Positions 1 to 12,252 of a DNA stretch of 64,000 nucleotides are shown here, piece by piece; positions within the stretch are counted from its first letter, which is position 1; each line of letters opens with the position of its first letter. The DNA comes from Haliotis asinina (taxonomy: Eukaryota; Mollusca; Gastropoda; Lepetellida; Haliotidae). The notes beneath the pieces were generated by a model. It was not told the origin of the DNA and searched no databases. It saw nothing but the letters and a program-made list of their open reading frames with translations. The position numbers and the translations under genes are program-made. The DNA lies in the NCBI RefSeq assembly GCF_037392515.1, contig NC_090281.1:49514645-49578644 (forward strand), given 5' to 3'.

Positions 1-260
1 GCGGTACAGGGTGGCAGTGAGGGGTGGATGAGGGATTGTGGCAGGAAGAGGAGGCGGGGTACAGGGCGGTATGGAGTGGTGGATGAGGGGAATGGGGTAC
101 AGGGTGGCCGGGATGGGAGGGAGGGGGTACAGGATGGACGGGAGTAGTAGATGAGGGATGAGTAGCAGGAAGAAGGGGCGAGGTACAGGGTGGCAGGGAC
201 GGATAGATGATGGGAATTGGGGTACATCGTGGCGGGGCGGGGTGTATATGGTGGGAGGGA
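1..260. repeat. G-rich degenerate minisatellite
   Basis: The word GGGGTACAGGGTGG recurs in variants at about 56, 95, 127, 181 and 219, separated by GGATGAGGGAT-type spacers. The left end is cut by the window. Confidence 0.65.
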
Positions 261-668
261 GGTGCTAATCGGGTACTTGGAGGGATGGCTGTCTGAGGAT
301 GAAAACACGGCACTGTGGTTGGGAAGGTAAGCACCGGGATGTACGGAACAGGGTGGGGCACATTTGTTGTTCTAGGTTTAAATTTCTTGTTTATGTTTTG
401 CGTAGTTCGGGAGAACCCCCGCACCTGGATCAATGAACATTTCCATATGAAACATCCAAATAATGTTCTTTTTAAAACTTTTACATATGGTTACACCGTA
501 TCAATCTAAGGCTGATGGTAATTACCCTGATAAAAAGCAGCAGTGCGTACTTACACGTACTAAAACCTGGAAGTACACGTGAACTGGTCAAGTTCTTAAG
601 ATACCTATGTGGAACTATGTCTGACCTACGTTCCACTGATGGCGTAGAGACACACTAGGCATACGACC
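261..668. other. No gene seen
   Basis: One short frame (315-509) has no recognisable features. The right part (609-650) carries degenerate words of the neighbouring minisatellite. Confidence 0.6.
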
Positions 669-1413
669 CACGAGCAGTGCGGATAAGACACTAATCCTAC
701 ATCCCACGAGCAGAGCGGATAAGACACTAATCCTACATCCCACGAGCAGAGTGGATAAGACACTAATCCTACATCCCACGAGCAGAGTGGATAAGACACT
801 AATCCTACATCCCACGAGCAGAGTGGATAAGACACTAATCCTACATCCCACGAGCAGAGTGGATAAGACACTAATCCTACATCCCACGAGCAGAGCGGAT
901 AAGACACTAATCCTACATCCCACGAGCGGAGCGGATAAGACACTAATCCTACATCCCACGAGCAGAGTGGATAAGACACTAATCCTACATCCCACGAGCA
1001 GAGCGGATAAGACACTAATCCTACATCCCACGAGCAGAGTGGATAAGACACTAATCCTACATCCCACGAGCAGAGCGGATAAGACACTAATCCTACATCC
1101 CACGAGCAGAGTGGATAAGACACTAATCCTACATACCACGAGCAGAGCGGATAAGACACTAATCCTACATCCCACGAGCAGAGTGGATAAGACACTAATC
1201 CTACATCCCACGAGCAGAGCGGATAAGACACTAATCCTACATCCCACGAGCAGAGCGGATAAGACACTAATCCTACATCCCACGAGCAGAGTGGGTAAGA
1301 CACTAATCCTACATCCCACGAGCAGAGCGGATAAGACACTAATCCTACAGCCACGAGCAGAGCGGATAGGGCACTAATCCTACAGCCCACGAGCAGAGAG
1401 GATAGGACACGAG
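669..1413. repeat. 36-bp minisatellite, 21 units
   Basis: The unit begins CACGAGCAGAGCGGATAAGA and continues CACTAATCCTACATCC. Units start at 669 and every 36 bp to 1317, then at 1352 and 1388 after a one-base deletion. GCGG and GTGG versions are interspersed, and the last units are diverged. Frames are open on both strands because 36 is divisible by three; no gene is implied. Confidence 0.95.
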
Positions 1414-1554
1414 AATTACGACCTTCGAGAGGAGTGAAAAAGACACTGGGCCTAGGCCCCACTAGCGGCGTGGAGAAGACATAAGAACTGCGCCCTTTCG
1501 GGATTCATATAAGAAACCTAGGAACTACGTCCAACTAGGCAAGACAGGAGACCT

Positions 1555-1696
1555 ACGTCCACGCGTAGTTCAGAAAAGACACGAGAACTACGCCCAACTG
1601 ATGGCGTAGTTAAGACACGAGAACTACGTCCACGCGTAGTTTAGAAAAGACACGAGAACTACGCCCAACTGATGGCGTAGTTAAGACAAACTAAGA
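1555..1696. repeat. 71-bp tandem duplication
   Basis: Two nearly identical copies start ACGTCCACGCGTAGTT and include GCCCAACTGATGGCGTAGTT. The words CACTGATGGCGTAG (near 635) and AAGACACGAGAACTACG recur around the 36-bp array, so both look like parts of one larger, older repeat. Confidence 0.8.
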
Positions 1697-3360
1697 GAAG
1701 GGGGAATAAAGCGGTCATTTCCACACTAGAGTAGGCCAAAAAACTGCCATGTATTTAACGACTCGACGATGTTAGCATCCACCACTGCGATTGCATGGTC
1801 CCTGAGTCATTTGCTTTCCTCTCTTTCCCCGTGCAGTGATACATTCGTTATTGTTTGCTCACCAGTCGTCTGGGGTGTAACGATTTCGTAAAGATGTTCG
1901 TTTGAAGACGGAGAATACCAGGAAAATAGGCATCACATATTGTACCCATGTATGGAATCGAACCTCGGCCATGCCCTTCTGTATTCAGAAACAGCTGACC
2001 CAAATGACTTGGTATCAGACTCCATGGTTGCTGGTGCATTGTAGGTGGCATCACGTTTCTATCGTCCATAGTACCGATCTCAGTGCGTAGTCGGTGATAC
2101 GTCTTGCTTGTGATTCACGAATCTGTTACATCAAATACAAAGGGATTCTGACCCTTCACATACGGCATTTGAAAGAAAGACTCTCACTAATTGCAATATG
2201 GCTTCCATACTTGTGTTGCTCCGTCTGCTGGACAACCAAATACGGCTACCAACAACGGGGCCTCACAAAACCAAGACATCGTCATCACCTTCACAGATCG
2301 CAGCTCCCCTTACAAAGTCCTTTCCGCTCGACCAATCCATCGGTCGCCATTATGACGTCATCAGTCTGTGTGTACTACAGCGCCCTATATGAGAGCCCAT
2401 GCACATTTGGCCCACCCTGGTGTAACGGCAGCCCCGTGATAGTATCAGTGTTATAATTATGCATTCTTCCACTGCCACAATTGCATCCATGTGCTAAGCG
2501 AAAACAAACCAGGAGTCGCAGACCGAATACACCAGTCTAATGATGGATGCAACGAGTAGACCTTTCCCCTTCCGAATGCGAGGGGTATTATCTTTGGTAG
2601 ATACACGACTTGACTTGAAGAGGTGGAAATAGCTCAAACTATGACTGATCATGTCGAAACAACCCGAACAAGGCAACGTACAAACATACGTATGCTGTTA
2701 TGGCAAGCACATTCTGGTCTGTCTGCAAAAAGCCAAACTTTGAGAAGTCTGGGGGTCTCAAGGATGTCGTTTTTACCCTCATCAGAATACAGACCCGTCG
2801 CCGTGGTATCTTGTTTAACCCTGAGTAGACCATGAAAAGTTTGGTTGAAACGATACAGGAGTTTTCATAGAACGCTCTGACACACGATATGGTTGTTTTG
2901 TATCGATGCAAGACGATAATCTCATAAAATACAACTCTTGTCAAGTTACTTATCTTTCCCTGAGGGTTTGCCAGTAAATGAATAGTAATTAGCATTTTAA
3001 TTTTACTACTAACAAAGCTGGGACGAACATATGTCTCCGGCCAGCTTTTAGTCTGGAATTTGCTCAGAAAGATTTATACGTGAATATATGTATCGTGAAT
3101 CGTATCGACATACGTATCGTGGATTGACCTTGCTCACCCTCATCAAAACGGTAATATGCTTCTTACTTGTTTGTTGTTTACATCACACTCAGCACCGTTC
3201 CTGGAGAACGAAGACAGCATGTAAAGAATTGACAAGACACGTGAATATCGAGCCTGAACAGCCTAACTCGCCCCCGTATGACAAGTGTTTTCTTTAATGG
3301 GGAGTTGTTGTTACCCTGACACAACACGTGACAACTACGTAGGGATGAACGATGTCTGAT
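1697..3360. other. No gene or repeat recognised
   Basis: Only short frames on both strands, none with a recognisable domain or convincing splice pairing. Confidence 0.6.
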
Positions 3361-3363
3361 GAC

Positions 3364-3437
3364 GGCGCGGTGCGGTGCGGTGCGGTGCGGTGCGGTGCGG
3401 TGCGGTGCGGTGCGGTGCGGTGCGGTGCGGTGCGGTG
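3364..3437. repeat. (GGTGC)n pentamer microsatellite
   Basis: About fifteen copies of GCGGT run directly into the head of a SINE-A copy, whose normal 5' end is GGCGGTGGGGT. Confidence 0.95.
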
Positions 3438-3570
3438 TGGTAGAGTAGCCTAATGATTAAAGCGTTCACTCTTCACGCTGAAGACTCTGGTTGGATTCCC
3501 CGCATAAGAAAAACCCGATCTGGTGTGCTGGTGTTGCTAAAGGCGGTGCAAAAGCATACTCACTTACTGA
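3438..3570 (+). mobile_element. SINE-A copy (tRNA-headed)
   Basis: A-box-like GTAGCCTAATGATTAAAGCG, B-box-like GGTTGGATTCC, then GTGTTGCTAAAGGCGGTGCA and an ACTC tail. Diverged but full length. Confidence 0.8.
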
Positions 3571-3825
3571 AGACACAGCTTTGTATGTTTAAATTCAAAG
3601 GAAAGAGGACTGTCCCTAAACACGACTGTTTACACAAAAGTCCAGTTCCCTTCATACTTTTTGACGTTTTTCAGTGGTTGATTAAAGTTTTAGGCTTCAG
3701 CAGTATATTCGGAACATCACAACCGAATCAGCAAGAAAACTTCTTTCCACTCATGTTGAGAATCGAACACAGCTCTTCCAACTAACGCTTTCTCCATTCA
3801 CCTACGATTGGAGAAGCCTAGGGCC

Positions 3826-3967
3826 GCGTTAGTTCAAGTGGGGTAGACTACTACTTTAAACGTCCACTTTGCGCGCTGAAGGTACAAGGGGTGGCGGTAA
3901 TTTCTGGTGTCCACACCATGACATCGATGGAATGTTGTTGAACAGTGTGTAAAACCACACTCACTCA
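3826..3967 (+). mobile_element. SINE-A copy, strongly diverged
   Basis: Recognisable TTTCTGGTGTCC, GTGTAAAACCACACTCACTC, and a worn head (GGTAGACTACTACTTTAAACG). Confidence 0.55.
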
Positions 3968-4138
3968 TTCACATGGCGAGTGTAGAGCGTCCCACGGAGC
4001 GATCTTATCTTTGAAGTGATCATAGTGCTCATACCATAACAAATGGACTCGCGATACTTGATGCATTTAGCATCGCCTTGTGGAACGAAACCTAGGAATG
4101 ATAATGATTTAAAACAGCTTAATAATATCAAGTTCAAC

Positions 4139-4284
4139 GGTGAGGTAGCCCAGTGGTTAAAGCGTTCGCTCGTCACGTTCGATTCCCACATGTGTATAAT
4201 GTATGAAGCACGATTTTGATGTCCCCGTCGTAATATTGCTGGAATATGGCTAAAAGTGGCGCAAAACTTAAGTCACTCACTTAA
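4139..4284 (+). mobile_element. SINE-A copy
   Basis: Head GGTGAGGTAGCCCAGTGGTT and AAAGCGTTCGCTCGTCACG, B box GTTCGATTCC, tail ATATTGCTGGAATATGGCTA then TCACTCACTT. About 14 bp are missing before the B box. Confidence 0.85.
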
Positions 4285-4520
4285 CATTGGCTCACGATAG
4301 TCGTAATGCTGAAGTTTGCATTGCGGAGCGGACCCTGATATGATAATGACCCCAAGCAGCTCGATCAAGTCAAGTTCAACCGAATCTTCTTTTCCGCACA
4401 TATATTCTGTGGAAAATAAGTACATTTGTTAGGTACTTTTTTCCATCCGCGGAATGTTGCTCAAAGAACATCAACGAATATGATGACAACGGAGTAATTT
4501 ATAGCACAAAATGAAAATAT

Positions 4521-4760
4521 CCGTGAAGATCCGAGTTAGAATTGATCTTCAGTAATCCATGCTTGTCGTAAGAGAAGACTAATGGGATCGGGTGATCAGA
4601 CTGGCTGACTTTGTTGATTTATGTCGTCGTATCTCAATTGCGCAGATCGATGCTCATACTGTTGATCACTGGATTTTCTCGTCCAGACTCGATTATTTAC
4701 AGACCATCGTTATACAGCTGGAATACTGCTGAGTGCGGCGCAACTCACTCACTCACTCAC
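4521..4760 (+). mobile_element. SINE-B copy, near full length
   Basis: Runs from CCGTGAAGATCCGAGTTAGA through CATGCTTGTCGTAAGAG, CAGATCGATGCTCAT, CTCGTCCAGACTCGATTATT and GCTGGAATACTGCTGAGTGC to (ACTC)n. GATCGATGC fits the RNA polymerase III B-box pattern; the A box is unclear. Confidence 0.85.
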
Positions 4761-6290
4761 AAAATGACAAGAGCATTTCACTGGGAGTGTGTTCCAGAAC
4801 AAAAACCTCTGTATGTTATCCATTGGGATGCTTGTCCAAAGGTCTTGACAGTGACTTTTGGAACAGACAAAACCAGACAAGTAATAATGAAGTATGCAGT
4901 TTAAATGAGAAATCGAATTTGGGCGAGAAATACGAATGTCTACACCGGCACTCATTTGGACTGAAGAAATAATCCGGTTTAAACAAGGTGTCGGATGGTA
5001 AATATACAAGCTATGACTGGGACTGACTGATTTTATGCCAGTGTTGACAACTTGCCGGATTGGACAGACGCCGGTTTTGACAGCTTCCATTGTAGTTAAT
5101 TGTGTTATATCTTTTGTTACGGTCACGATGTGAAGAGGATGAACGTGATTACTAAATTCAATGTCCGTTCATTATTATTGATTAACAATTTATTCAAACC
5201 TGTTCATATAGTAAAGCTTCAGACAAATACGGTTCCATCGGTTTCCAGTATCAAGAGCGATGAAAAATCTAACCTACCATATAAACGTATTTAGGAGATT
5301 GTAATAAGAAAAACAGCACTTTCAGTCCACGGAATTACAATGTTTGGAGGAACACGACAGCCACCTCGTGTCAGTCTCGGTCACAGGGCACGCAGTTTAA
5401 CTTCCTTAAACATTTAAACGACATGCACATTTCTTATGTAGGAAACTTCAGTGGAGAAGGGAAAACATTAACAAAACAAATGGGAGCAGAGATATCTTTT
5501 ACTCAAAACATTTACTGCACTAACGAGCCCGAACTCGATTACCTCCCTTTCAAACGTTAATCTCCACGTCACAGCTGGGCGTTGTCGGTGTAGACTTTGT
5601 CATGCGCAGTCTGATATATGACTGCGTGATACGTAAGGTGGGACAAATACTTATTAATGTCCTGTTTTTATGCGCGCGTTGACTACCGTGGGATGTACTT
5701 CCCCGAAACGGCACCATTCGACGGAATGCCCACGACAACCGACGTTCGCGGAACGCATGTCTGTGTTGGATTCTATAATACGTCTTGTTACAAGCGTTGT
5801 TATACCTGTCGTGAGACAAATTGCATTGTTGGCGTGCCACGAATCATAGATGCTTCACATGTCAGTTCCGTCTGTATTGTAGAATAGCAATAACAGCTTG
5901 CATGGCCATAACGGAAGGGGGATCAAGATTCATAATTTTTTTGTGATTCTTCTTCCGTTGTTCCCAGATCTGTATGTTTCCTTTCATAATTATCTGTTAC
6001 TGTGTGAGTAGGCAAGAGGTTTAGAGGTGAGAGATTGAGTGTGTGAGTTTTTGATGAGTGCGCGACTATGTGAGTTTTGGTAAGTGTGTGAGCTTAGTGA
6101 GTGAATGAGGGATGATTAGAAGGGGTGAGTGAGCTCACACCGGCAACAAGTCAACCACAGAGACGGGGCTCGTTTAATTAAATATTGCACATAGAGTTAA
6201 TGACTTGTGTATGATGTCTGCAATCAGCGATTTTCCACTTGTAATTACTTGGCAACATATAACAGACTTCTTGCAACATGATACCGTCCA
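4761..6290. other. No gene seen
   Basis: Unique-looking sequence with short frames. 5995-6135 is rich in GTGAG words but has no regular period. Confidence 0.55.
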
Positions 6291-6294
6291 GTTC

Positions 6295-6485
6295 AGTCCG
6301 GGTTGCACTTGACCTTCAGCAAACCATGCTTGTCGTAAGAGGCGACTAACGGGTCCGGTGTCATCGTATCCCAAATGCTTGGGTCGATGGTCATAATGCC
6401 AATCACTGGATTGTCTGGTGCAGGATAGATTAGTCACCGACAGCCGTTATAGAACTGGAACAATACTGAATGACGTGTAAAACAA
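6295..6485 (+). mobile_element. SINE-B copy, diverged with internal deletion
   Basis: Holds CATGCTTGTCGTAAGAGGCG, ACTAACGGGTCCGGTG, ATCACTGGATTGTCTGGTGC, and a worn tail without ACTC repeats. Confidence 0.75.
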
Positions 6486-7256
6486 AACAATATCTAAACA
6501 TAACTCTATTCGACTCCATATTCACAGAAGGCACGAGTTTCGGTGTTTGTCTGCCCTTGAGTAAACCACACCGCAAGATGGCGACACTTTAATTCCGGCA
6601 GGTAACTTACGTGGGCAAATTCGCACGGCATCCCTAGAAGACGTTGATAAAATTCCACCGGTTATTCCATCTAAGATATTCTGTCAGTGCCTTAGTGTTG
6701 CTGTGAGAGATTAACATTGGTAAAGTGGTGTTTGAAATGTATCTACCTATAAGAAAACCGACAGCTGACCCGGGATCTCCTCCTAAGGGACGTCAGAAAG
6801 GTTGGGTACTATCCAGACGGCCATAAGGGAAAGAGTATGTGCCGCTGGAAACGAGAAATGTCTGCGATATACGTGCAGATAGAACACCACCTGACGCACT
6901 GTGGGCACGGGTTTGTTTAGAAAATAAACACTTAGAAATAATATGCTTTGATTTACGCGTGTAAAATGCGCCCTGGTCTATTTTACAAACGCACAGCAAA
7001 TCGTTTTATTTGTGCCTATTCACATTACAGTGTTGCCGCAACACAATAGCAATATTCATAATGGCTTCAGTTGTTGACAATCGGATTTGCTTGGACCATC
7101 GTTTGTAACCTTGCCTGGCGTATTCGAGACTGAGGAATGATGGCGTTTCAGTAACAGCATAACGTACACTTACAGTATCGGCGAAACTAACTGTTACTCA
7201 TTGCTGTGTTGTTTGCGACGGTGGTTAATGTTGTTGTTGTTTTTGTTGTTGAAATT
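6486..7256. other. No gene or repeat recognised
   Basis: Short frames only. 7201-7256 is TTG-rich. Confidence 0.5.
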
Positions 7257-7316
7257 ACCACATCAACTATCTCTACTGCTGTTACGACCACATCAACTAT
7301 CTCTACTGCTGATGTT
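7257..7316. repeat. 30-bp tandem duplication
   Basis: ACCACATCAACTATCTCTAC plus TGCTG occurs twice, 30 bp apart. Confidence 0.85.
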
Positions 7317-7332
7317 GCTACAACCATGTCTG

Positions 7333-7489
7333 GGGGTGGTGGGGTGGCCTAGTGGTTCAAGCGTTCGGTCGTCACGCCGAAGACCCAGGTTCGATTCCCC
7401 ACATGGGTACAATGTGTGGAGTCGATTTCTGGTTTCCTCCGATGTGATATTGCTAAAAACGACGTAAAACCCAACTATCTCACTCACTG
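7333..7489 (+). mobile_element. SINE-A copy, well preserved
   Basis: Head GGTGGGGTGGCCTAGTGGTT, CGGTCGTCACGCCGAAGACC, B box GGTTCGATTCC, then GGGTACAATGTGTGGAG, GTGATATTGCT and a short ACTC tail. A and B boxes are both clear. Confidence 0.9.
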
Positions 7490-7599
7490 CAACCACTTCA
7501 ATTACTGATACTCCAATCGAGTGATCAACGTAATGAGCAATGAACCAGGCAATGAGGACGATGACATGTATTAACCAGGCCATCCACCCCAACTACCCA

Positions 7600-8480
7600 T
7601 TCCTGTTAATCACCTCTGATTTAATAAATATTTTCTTTTTTCTTTTTGTAAAACTGGTTTGATCTGTAGGTGCAAGGGTGCCTGATCTACCTTACAGATC
7701 TCCCCACAAACAAAATCCGCATATTTGACCATGCAGTATATACGTTTTGGGGTTTCTGTTGACATCGTTACCATTAGCTAAGATTTCATCCTTGAATATT
7801 TCCAAAAAACACTATTGACAGCGACTGTTGTCATGGTTGTACGTACGCCGTTTTGCATCACCCGGAAGCGAGCTAAATAGCATTCGGATGTGCGAATGTC
7901 CACTTTCGCGATTTGGTAAGCTGTGTTCTGATTGGTCAATCTCAAAGGTTACCTGACGCGACCTCCCATAAGGTTTTGTTTAACTCAGTGGTGGAGTGTA
8001 ACGAAAAGTACTGAGGATAAGTTTACTTAGACTATTTTCAATTGTAGACTGTAATTTCTAAATGATCGTAGTGTGATATGCTTTTTGTTAGAAACATCTA
8101 GAACTGTATGATAGATATATAAAGGGTGGTTGTTGAGAGGTGCGAGGAGACTACTGTGGATTTACGATCATAAGTCTAGTGACATCGACGTTTCATTTTA
8201 ACAAAATACACTGAACTTTCAAAAGCTATCAACAATCTTCAATCAGTGCATCTGTTTTTATTCGAAATGTCAATACTTTGGTAAATGAATAGTTAAGATT
8301 TTTTCCCGAATATTCATAGACTGGTGGTGAATAGTATTGTATTAGAATTATAAACTGTCTATCACTGTAACCTTGTTTATTTAACATACAACTGAATATT
8401 AAAGACTCGTCTGTCGTTTATTTTGCTGGTTTAAAAATTACTCACAAGCCGTTTATCTCAGTAGTTTCTATACCGCACCA
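7600..8480. other. No gene seen
   Basis: AT-rich sequence between a SINE-A copy and the satellite, with no recognised feature. Confidence 0.55.
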
Positions 8481-8530
8481 ACTGCCTGGTCCACTCTCGA
8501 TTACTTACAGAACGCCGCCATATAGCTGGT
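8481..8530 (+). mobile_element. SINE-B fragment, left half interrupted by the satellite
   Basis: Contains CTGCCTGGTCCACTCTCGAT, TACAGAACGCCGCCATATAG and CTGG, the late part of SINE-B, then breaks off. The expected continuation (ATATTGCTGAGTGCGGCG) reappears in diverged form at 12326-12350. Confidence 0.7.
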
Positions 8531-8575
8531 ATGTTTTTAATTAAAATGTTTTTATTGTTTGAAATTCCGTTATAG

Positions 8576-11500
8576 GATTGAGGATCACCTCCAGAGTAAG
8601 GGCGAGGATCACCTCCAGGGTAAGGTTGAGGATCACCTCCAGAGTAAGGGCGAGGATCACCTCCAGGGTAAAGGTGAGGATCACCTCCACGGTAGGAATC
8701 AGAATCACCTCCAGGGTGAGGGTGAGGGTCACCTCCAGAGTAAAGATGAGGATCACCACTAGTGTAAGGATGAGGATCACCTCCAGAGTAAGGGTGAGGA
8801 TCACCTCCAGGGTAAGGGTGGGTATCACCTCGAGGGTAAGGGTAAGGATCACCTCCAGGGTAAGGGTGAGGATCACCTCCAGAGTAAGGGTGAGGATCAC
8901 CTCCAAGGTAAGGATGAGGATCACCTCCAGGGTAAGGGTGAGGATCACCTCCAGGGTAAGGGTGAGGATCACCTCCAGAGTAAGGGTGAGGATCACCTCC
9001 AAGGTAAGGATGAGGATCACCTCCAGGGCAAGGGTGGGTATCACCTCCAGGGTAAGGATGAGGATCACCTCCAAGGTAAGGATGAGGATCACCTCCAGGG
9101 CAAGGGTGGGTATCACCTCCAAGGTAAGGATGAGGATCACCTCCAAGGTAAGGATGAGGATCACCTCCAGGGTAAGGGTGAGGATCACCTCCAGGGTAAG
9201 GGTGAGGATCACCTCCAGAGTAAGGGTGAGGATCACCTCCAAGGTAAGGATGAGGATCACCTCCAGGGCAAGGGTGGGTATCACCTCCAGGGTAAGGATG
9301 AGGATCACCTCCAAGGTAAGGATGAGGATCACCTCCAGGGCAAGGGTGGGTATCACCTCCAAGGTAAGGATGAGGATCACCTCCAAGGTAAGGATGAGGA
9401 TCACCTCCAGGGTAAGGGTGAGGATCACCTCCAGGGTAAGGGTGAGGATCACCTCCAGAGTAAGGGTGAGGATCACCTCCAAGGTAAGGATGAGGATCAC
9501 CTCCAGAGTAAGGGTGAGGATCACCTCCAAGGTAAGGATGAGGATCACCTCCAGGGCAAGGGTGAGGATCACCTCCAGGGTAAGGGTGAGGATCACCTCC
9601 AGAGTAAGGGTGAGGATCACCTCCAAGGTAAGGATGAGGATCACCTCCAGGGCAAGGGTGGGTATCACCTCCAGGGTAAGGATGAGGATCACCTCCAAGG
9701 TAAGGATGAGGATCACCTCCAGGGCAAGGGTGGGTATCACCTCCAAGGTAAGGATGAGGATCACCTCCAAGGTAAGGATGAGGATCACCTCCAGGGTAAG
9801 GGTGAGGATCACCTCCAGGGTAAGGGTGAGGATCACCTCCAGAGTAAGGGTGAGGATCACCTCCAAGGTAAGGATGAGGATCACCTCCAGGGCAAGGGTG
9901 GGTATCACCTCCAGGGTAAGGATGAGGATCACCTCCAAGGTAAGGATGAGGATCACCTCCAGGGCAAGGGTGGGTATCACCTCCAAGGTAAGGATGAGGA
10001 TCACCTCCAAGGTAAGGATGAGGATCACCTCCAGGGTAAGGGTGAGGATCACCTCCAGGGTAAGGGTGAGGATCACCTCCAGAGTAAGGGTGAGGATCAC
10101 CTCCAAGGTAAGGATGAGGATCACCTCCAGGGCAAGGGTGGGTATCACCTCCAGGGTAAGGATGAGGATCACCTCCAAGGTAAGGATGAGGATCACCTCC
10201 AGGGAAAGGGTGGGTATCACCTCCAGGGTAAGGATGAGGATCACCTCCAAGGTAAGGATGAGGATCACCTCCAGGGCAAGGGTGGGTATCACCTCCAAGG
10301 TAAGGATGAGGATCACCTCCAAGGTAAGGATGAGGATCACCTCCAAGGTAAGGATGAGGATCACCTCCAGGGTAAGGGTGAGGATCACCTCCAGGGTAAG
10401 GGTGAGGATCACCTCCAGAGTAAGGGTGAGGATCACCTCCAAGGTAAGGATGAGGATCACCTCCAGGGCAAGGGTGGGTATCACCTCCAGGGTAAGGATG
10501 AGGATCACCTCCAAGGTAAGGATGAGGATCACCTCCAGGGCAAGGGTGGGTATCACCTCCAGGGTAAGGATGAGGATCACCTCCAAGGTAAGGATGAGGA
10601 TCACCTCCAGGGCAAGGGTGGGTATCACCTCCAGAGTGAGGGTGAGGATCACCTCCAGAGTAAGGATGAGGATCACCTCCAAGGTAAGGATGAGGATCAC
10701 CTCCAAGGTAAGGATGAGGATCACCTCCAAGGTAAGGATGAGGATCACCTCCAGGGTAAGGGTGAGGATCACCTCCAGGGTAAGGGTGAGGATCACCTCC
10801 AGAGTAAGGGTGAGGATCACCTCCAAGGTAAGGATGAGGATCACCTCCAGGGCAAGGGTGGGTATCACCTCCAGGGTAAGGATGAGGATCACCTTCAAGG
10901 TAAGGATGAGGATCACCTCCAGGGCAAGGGTGGGTATCACCTCCAGGGTAAGGATGAGGATCACCTCCAAGGTAAGGATGAGGATCACCTCCAGGGCAAG
11001 GGTGGGTATCACCTCCAAGGTAAGGATGAGGATCACCTCCAAGGTAAGGATGAGGATCACCTCCAGGGTAAGGGTGAGGATCACCTCCAGGGTAAGGGTG
11101 AGGATCACCTCCAGAGTAAGGGTGAGGATCACCTCCAAGGTAAGGATGAGGATCACCTCCAGGGCAAGGGTGGGTATCACCTCCAGGGTAAGGATGAGGA
11201 TCACCTCCAAGGTAAGGATGAGGATCACCTCCAGGGCAAGGGTGGGTATCACCTCCAAGGTAAGGATGAGGATCACCTCCAAGGTAAGGATGAGGATCAC
11301 CTCCAGGGTAAGGGTGAGGATCACCTCCAGGGTAAGGGTGAGGATCACCTCCAGAGTAAGGGTGAGGATCACCTCCAAGGTAAGGATGAGGATCACCTCC
11401 AGGGCAAGGGTGGGTATCACCTCCAGGGCAAGGGTGGGTATCACCTCCAGGGCAAGGGTGGGTATCACCTCCAGAGTGAGGGTGAGGATCACCTCCAGAG

Positions 11501-12252
11501 TAAGGGTAAGGATCACCTCCAAGGTAAGGATGAGGATCACCTCCAGGGCAAGGGTGGGTATCACCTCCAGAGTGAGGGTGAGGATCACCTCCAGAGTAAG
11601 GGTAAGGATCACCTCCAAGGTAAGGATGAGGATCACCTCCAGGGCAAGGGTGGGTATCACCTCCAGAGTGAGGGTGAGGATCACCTCCAGAGTAAGGGTA
11701 AGGATCACCTCCAAGGTAAGGATGAGGATCACCTCCAGGGCAAGGGTGGGTATCACCTCCAGGGCAAGGGTGGGTATCACCTCCAGGGCAAGGGTGGGTA
11801 TCACCTCCAGAGTGAGGGTGAGGATCACCTCCAGAGTAAGGGTGAGGATCACCTCCAAGGTAAGGATGAGGATCACCTCCAGGGCAAGGGTGGGTATCAC
11901 CTCCAGAGTGAGGGTGAGGATCACTTCCAGGGTAAGGGTAAGGATCACCTCCAGAGTGAGGGTGAGGATCACCTCCTGGGTAAGGGTGGGTATCACCTCC
12001 AGAGTGAGGGTGAGGATCACCTCCAGGGCAAGGGTGGGTATCACCTCCAGGGCAAGGGTGGGTATCACCTCCAGAGTGAGGGTGAGGATCACCTCCAGAG
12101 TAAGGGTGAGGATCACCTCCAGGGCAAGGGTGGGTATCACCTCCAGGGCAAGGGTGGGTATCACCTCCAGAGTGAGGGTGAGGATCACCTCCAGGGTAAG
12201 GGTGAGGATCACCTCCAGAATAGGGTAAGGATCACCTCCGGAGTAAAGGTGA
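8576..12252. repeat. 24-bp satellite array, about 153 units, with higher-order structure
   Basis: The unit is GAGGATCACCTCCAGGGTAA then GGGT, with a few variant positions (AGGGTAAG, AGAGTAAG, AAGGTAAGGATG, AGGGCAAGGGTGGGT). Ten variants recur in fixed order as a 240-bp block: 9001-9240 equals 9241-9480, and 9601-9840 equals 9841-10080. Towards the right end the order changes to a four-unit, 96-bp block repeated at 11461, 11557 and 11653. Both strands stay open for more than 3.6 kb because 24 is a multiple of three; this is not a gene. Edge units are more diverged than central ones. Confidence 0.97.

Noticed and set aside
669..1413. Possible CRISPR array (regular 36-bp repeats)
   Set aside because: The repeats are directly adjacent with no unique spacers, there are no cas genes, and the window is animal DNA.
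615..1462. Repetitive frames of 200-280 codons on both strands
   Set aside because: They result from the 36-bp minisatellite; no non-repeat coding sequence is attached.
7333..7489. A tRNA gene
   Set aside because: Clear A and B boxes are present, but the head does not close into a full acceptor stem. The same sequence recurs with a fixed non-tRNA tail and ACTC repeats, so it is a SINE.
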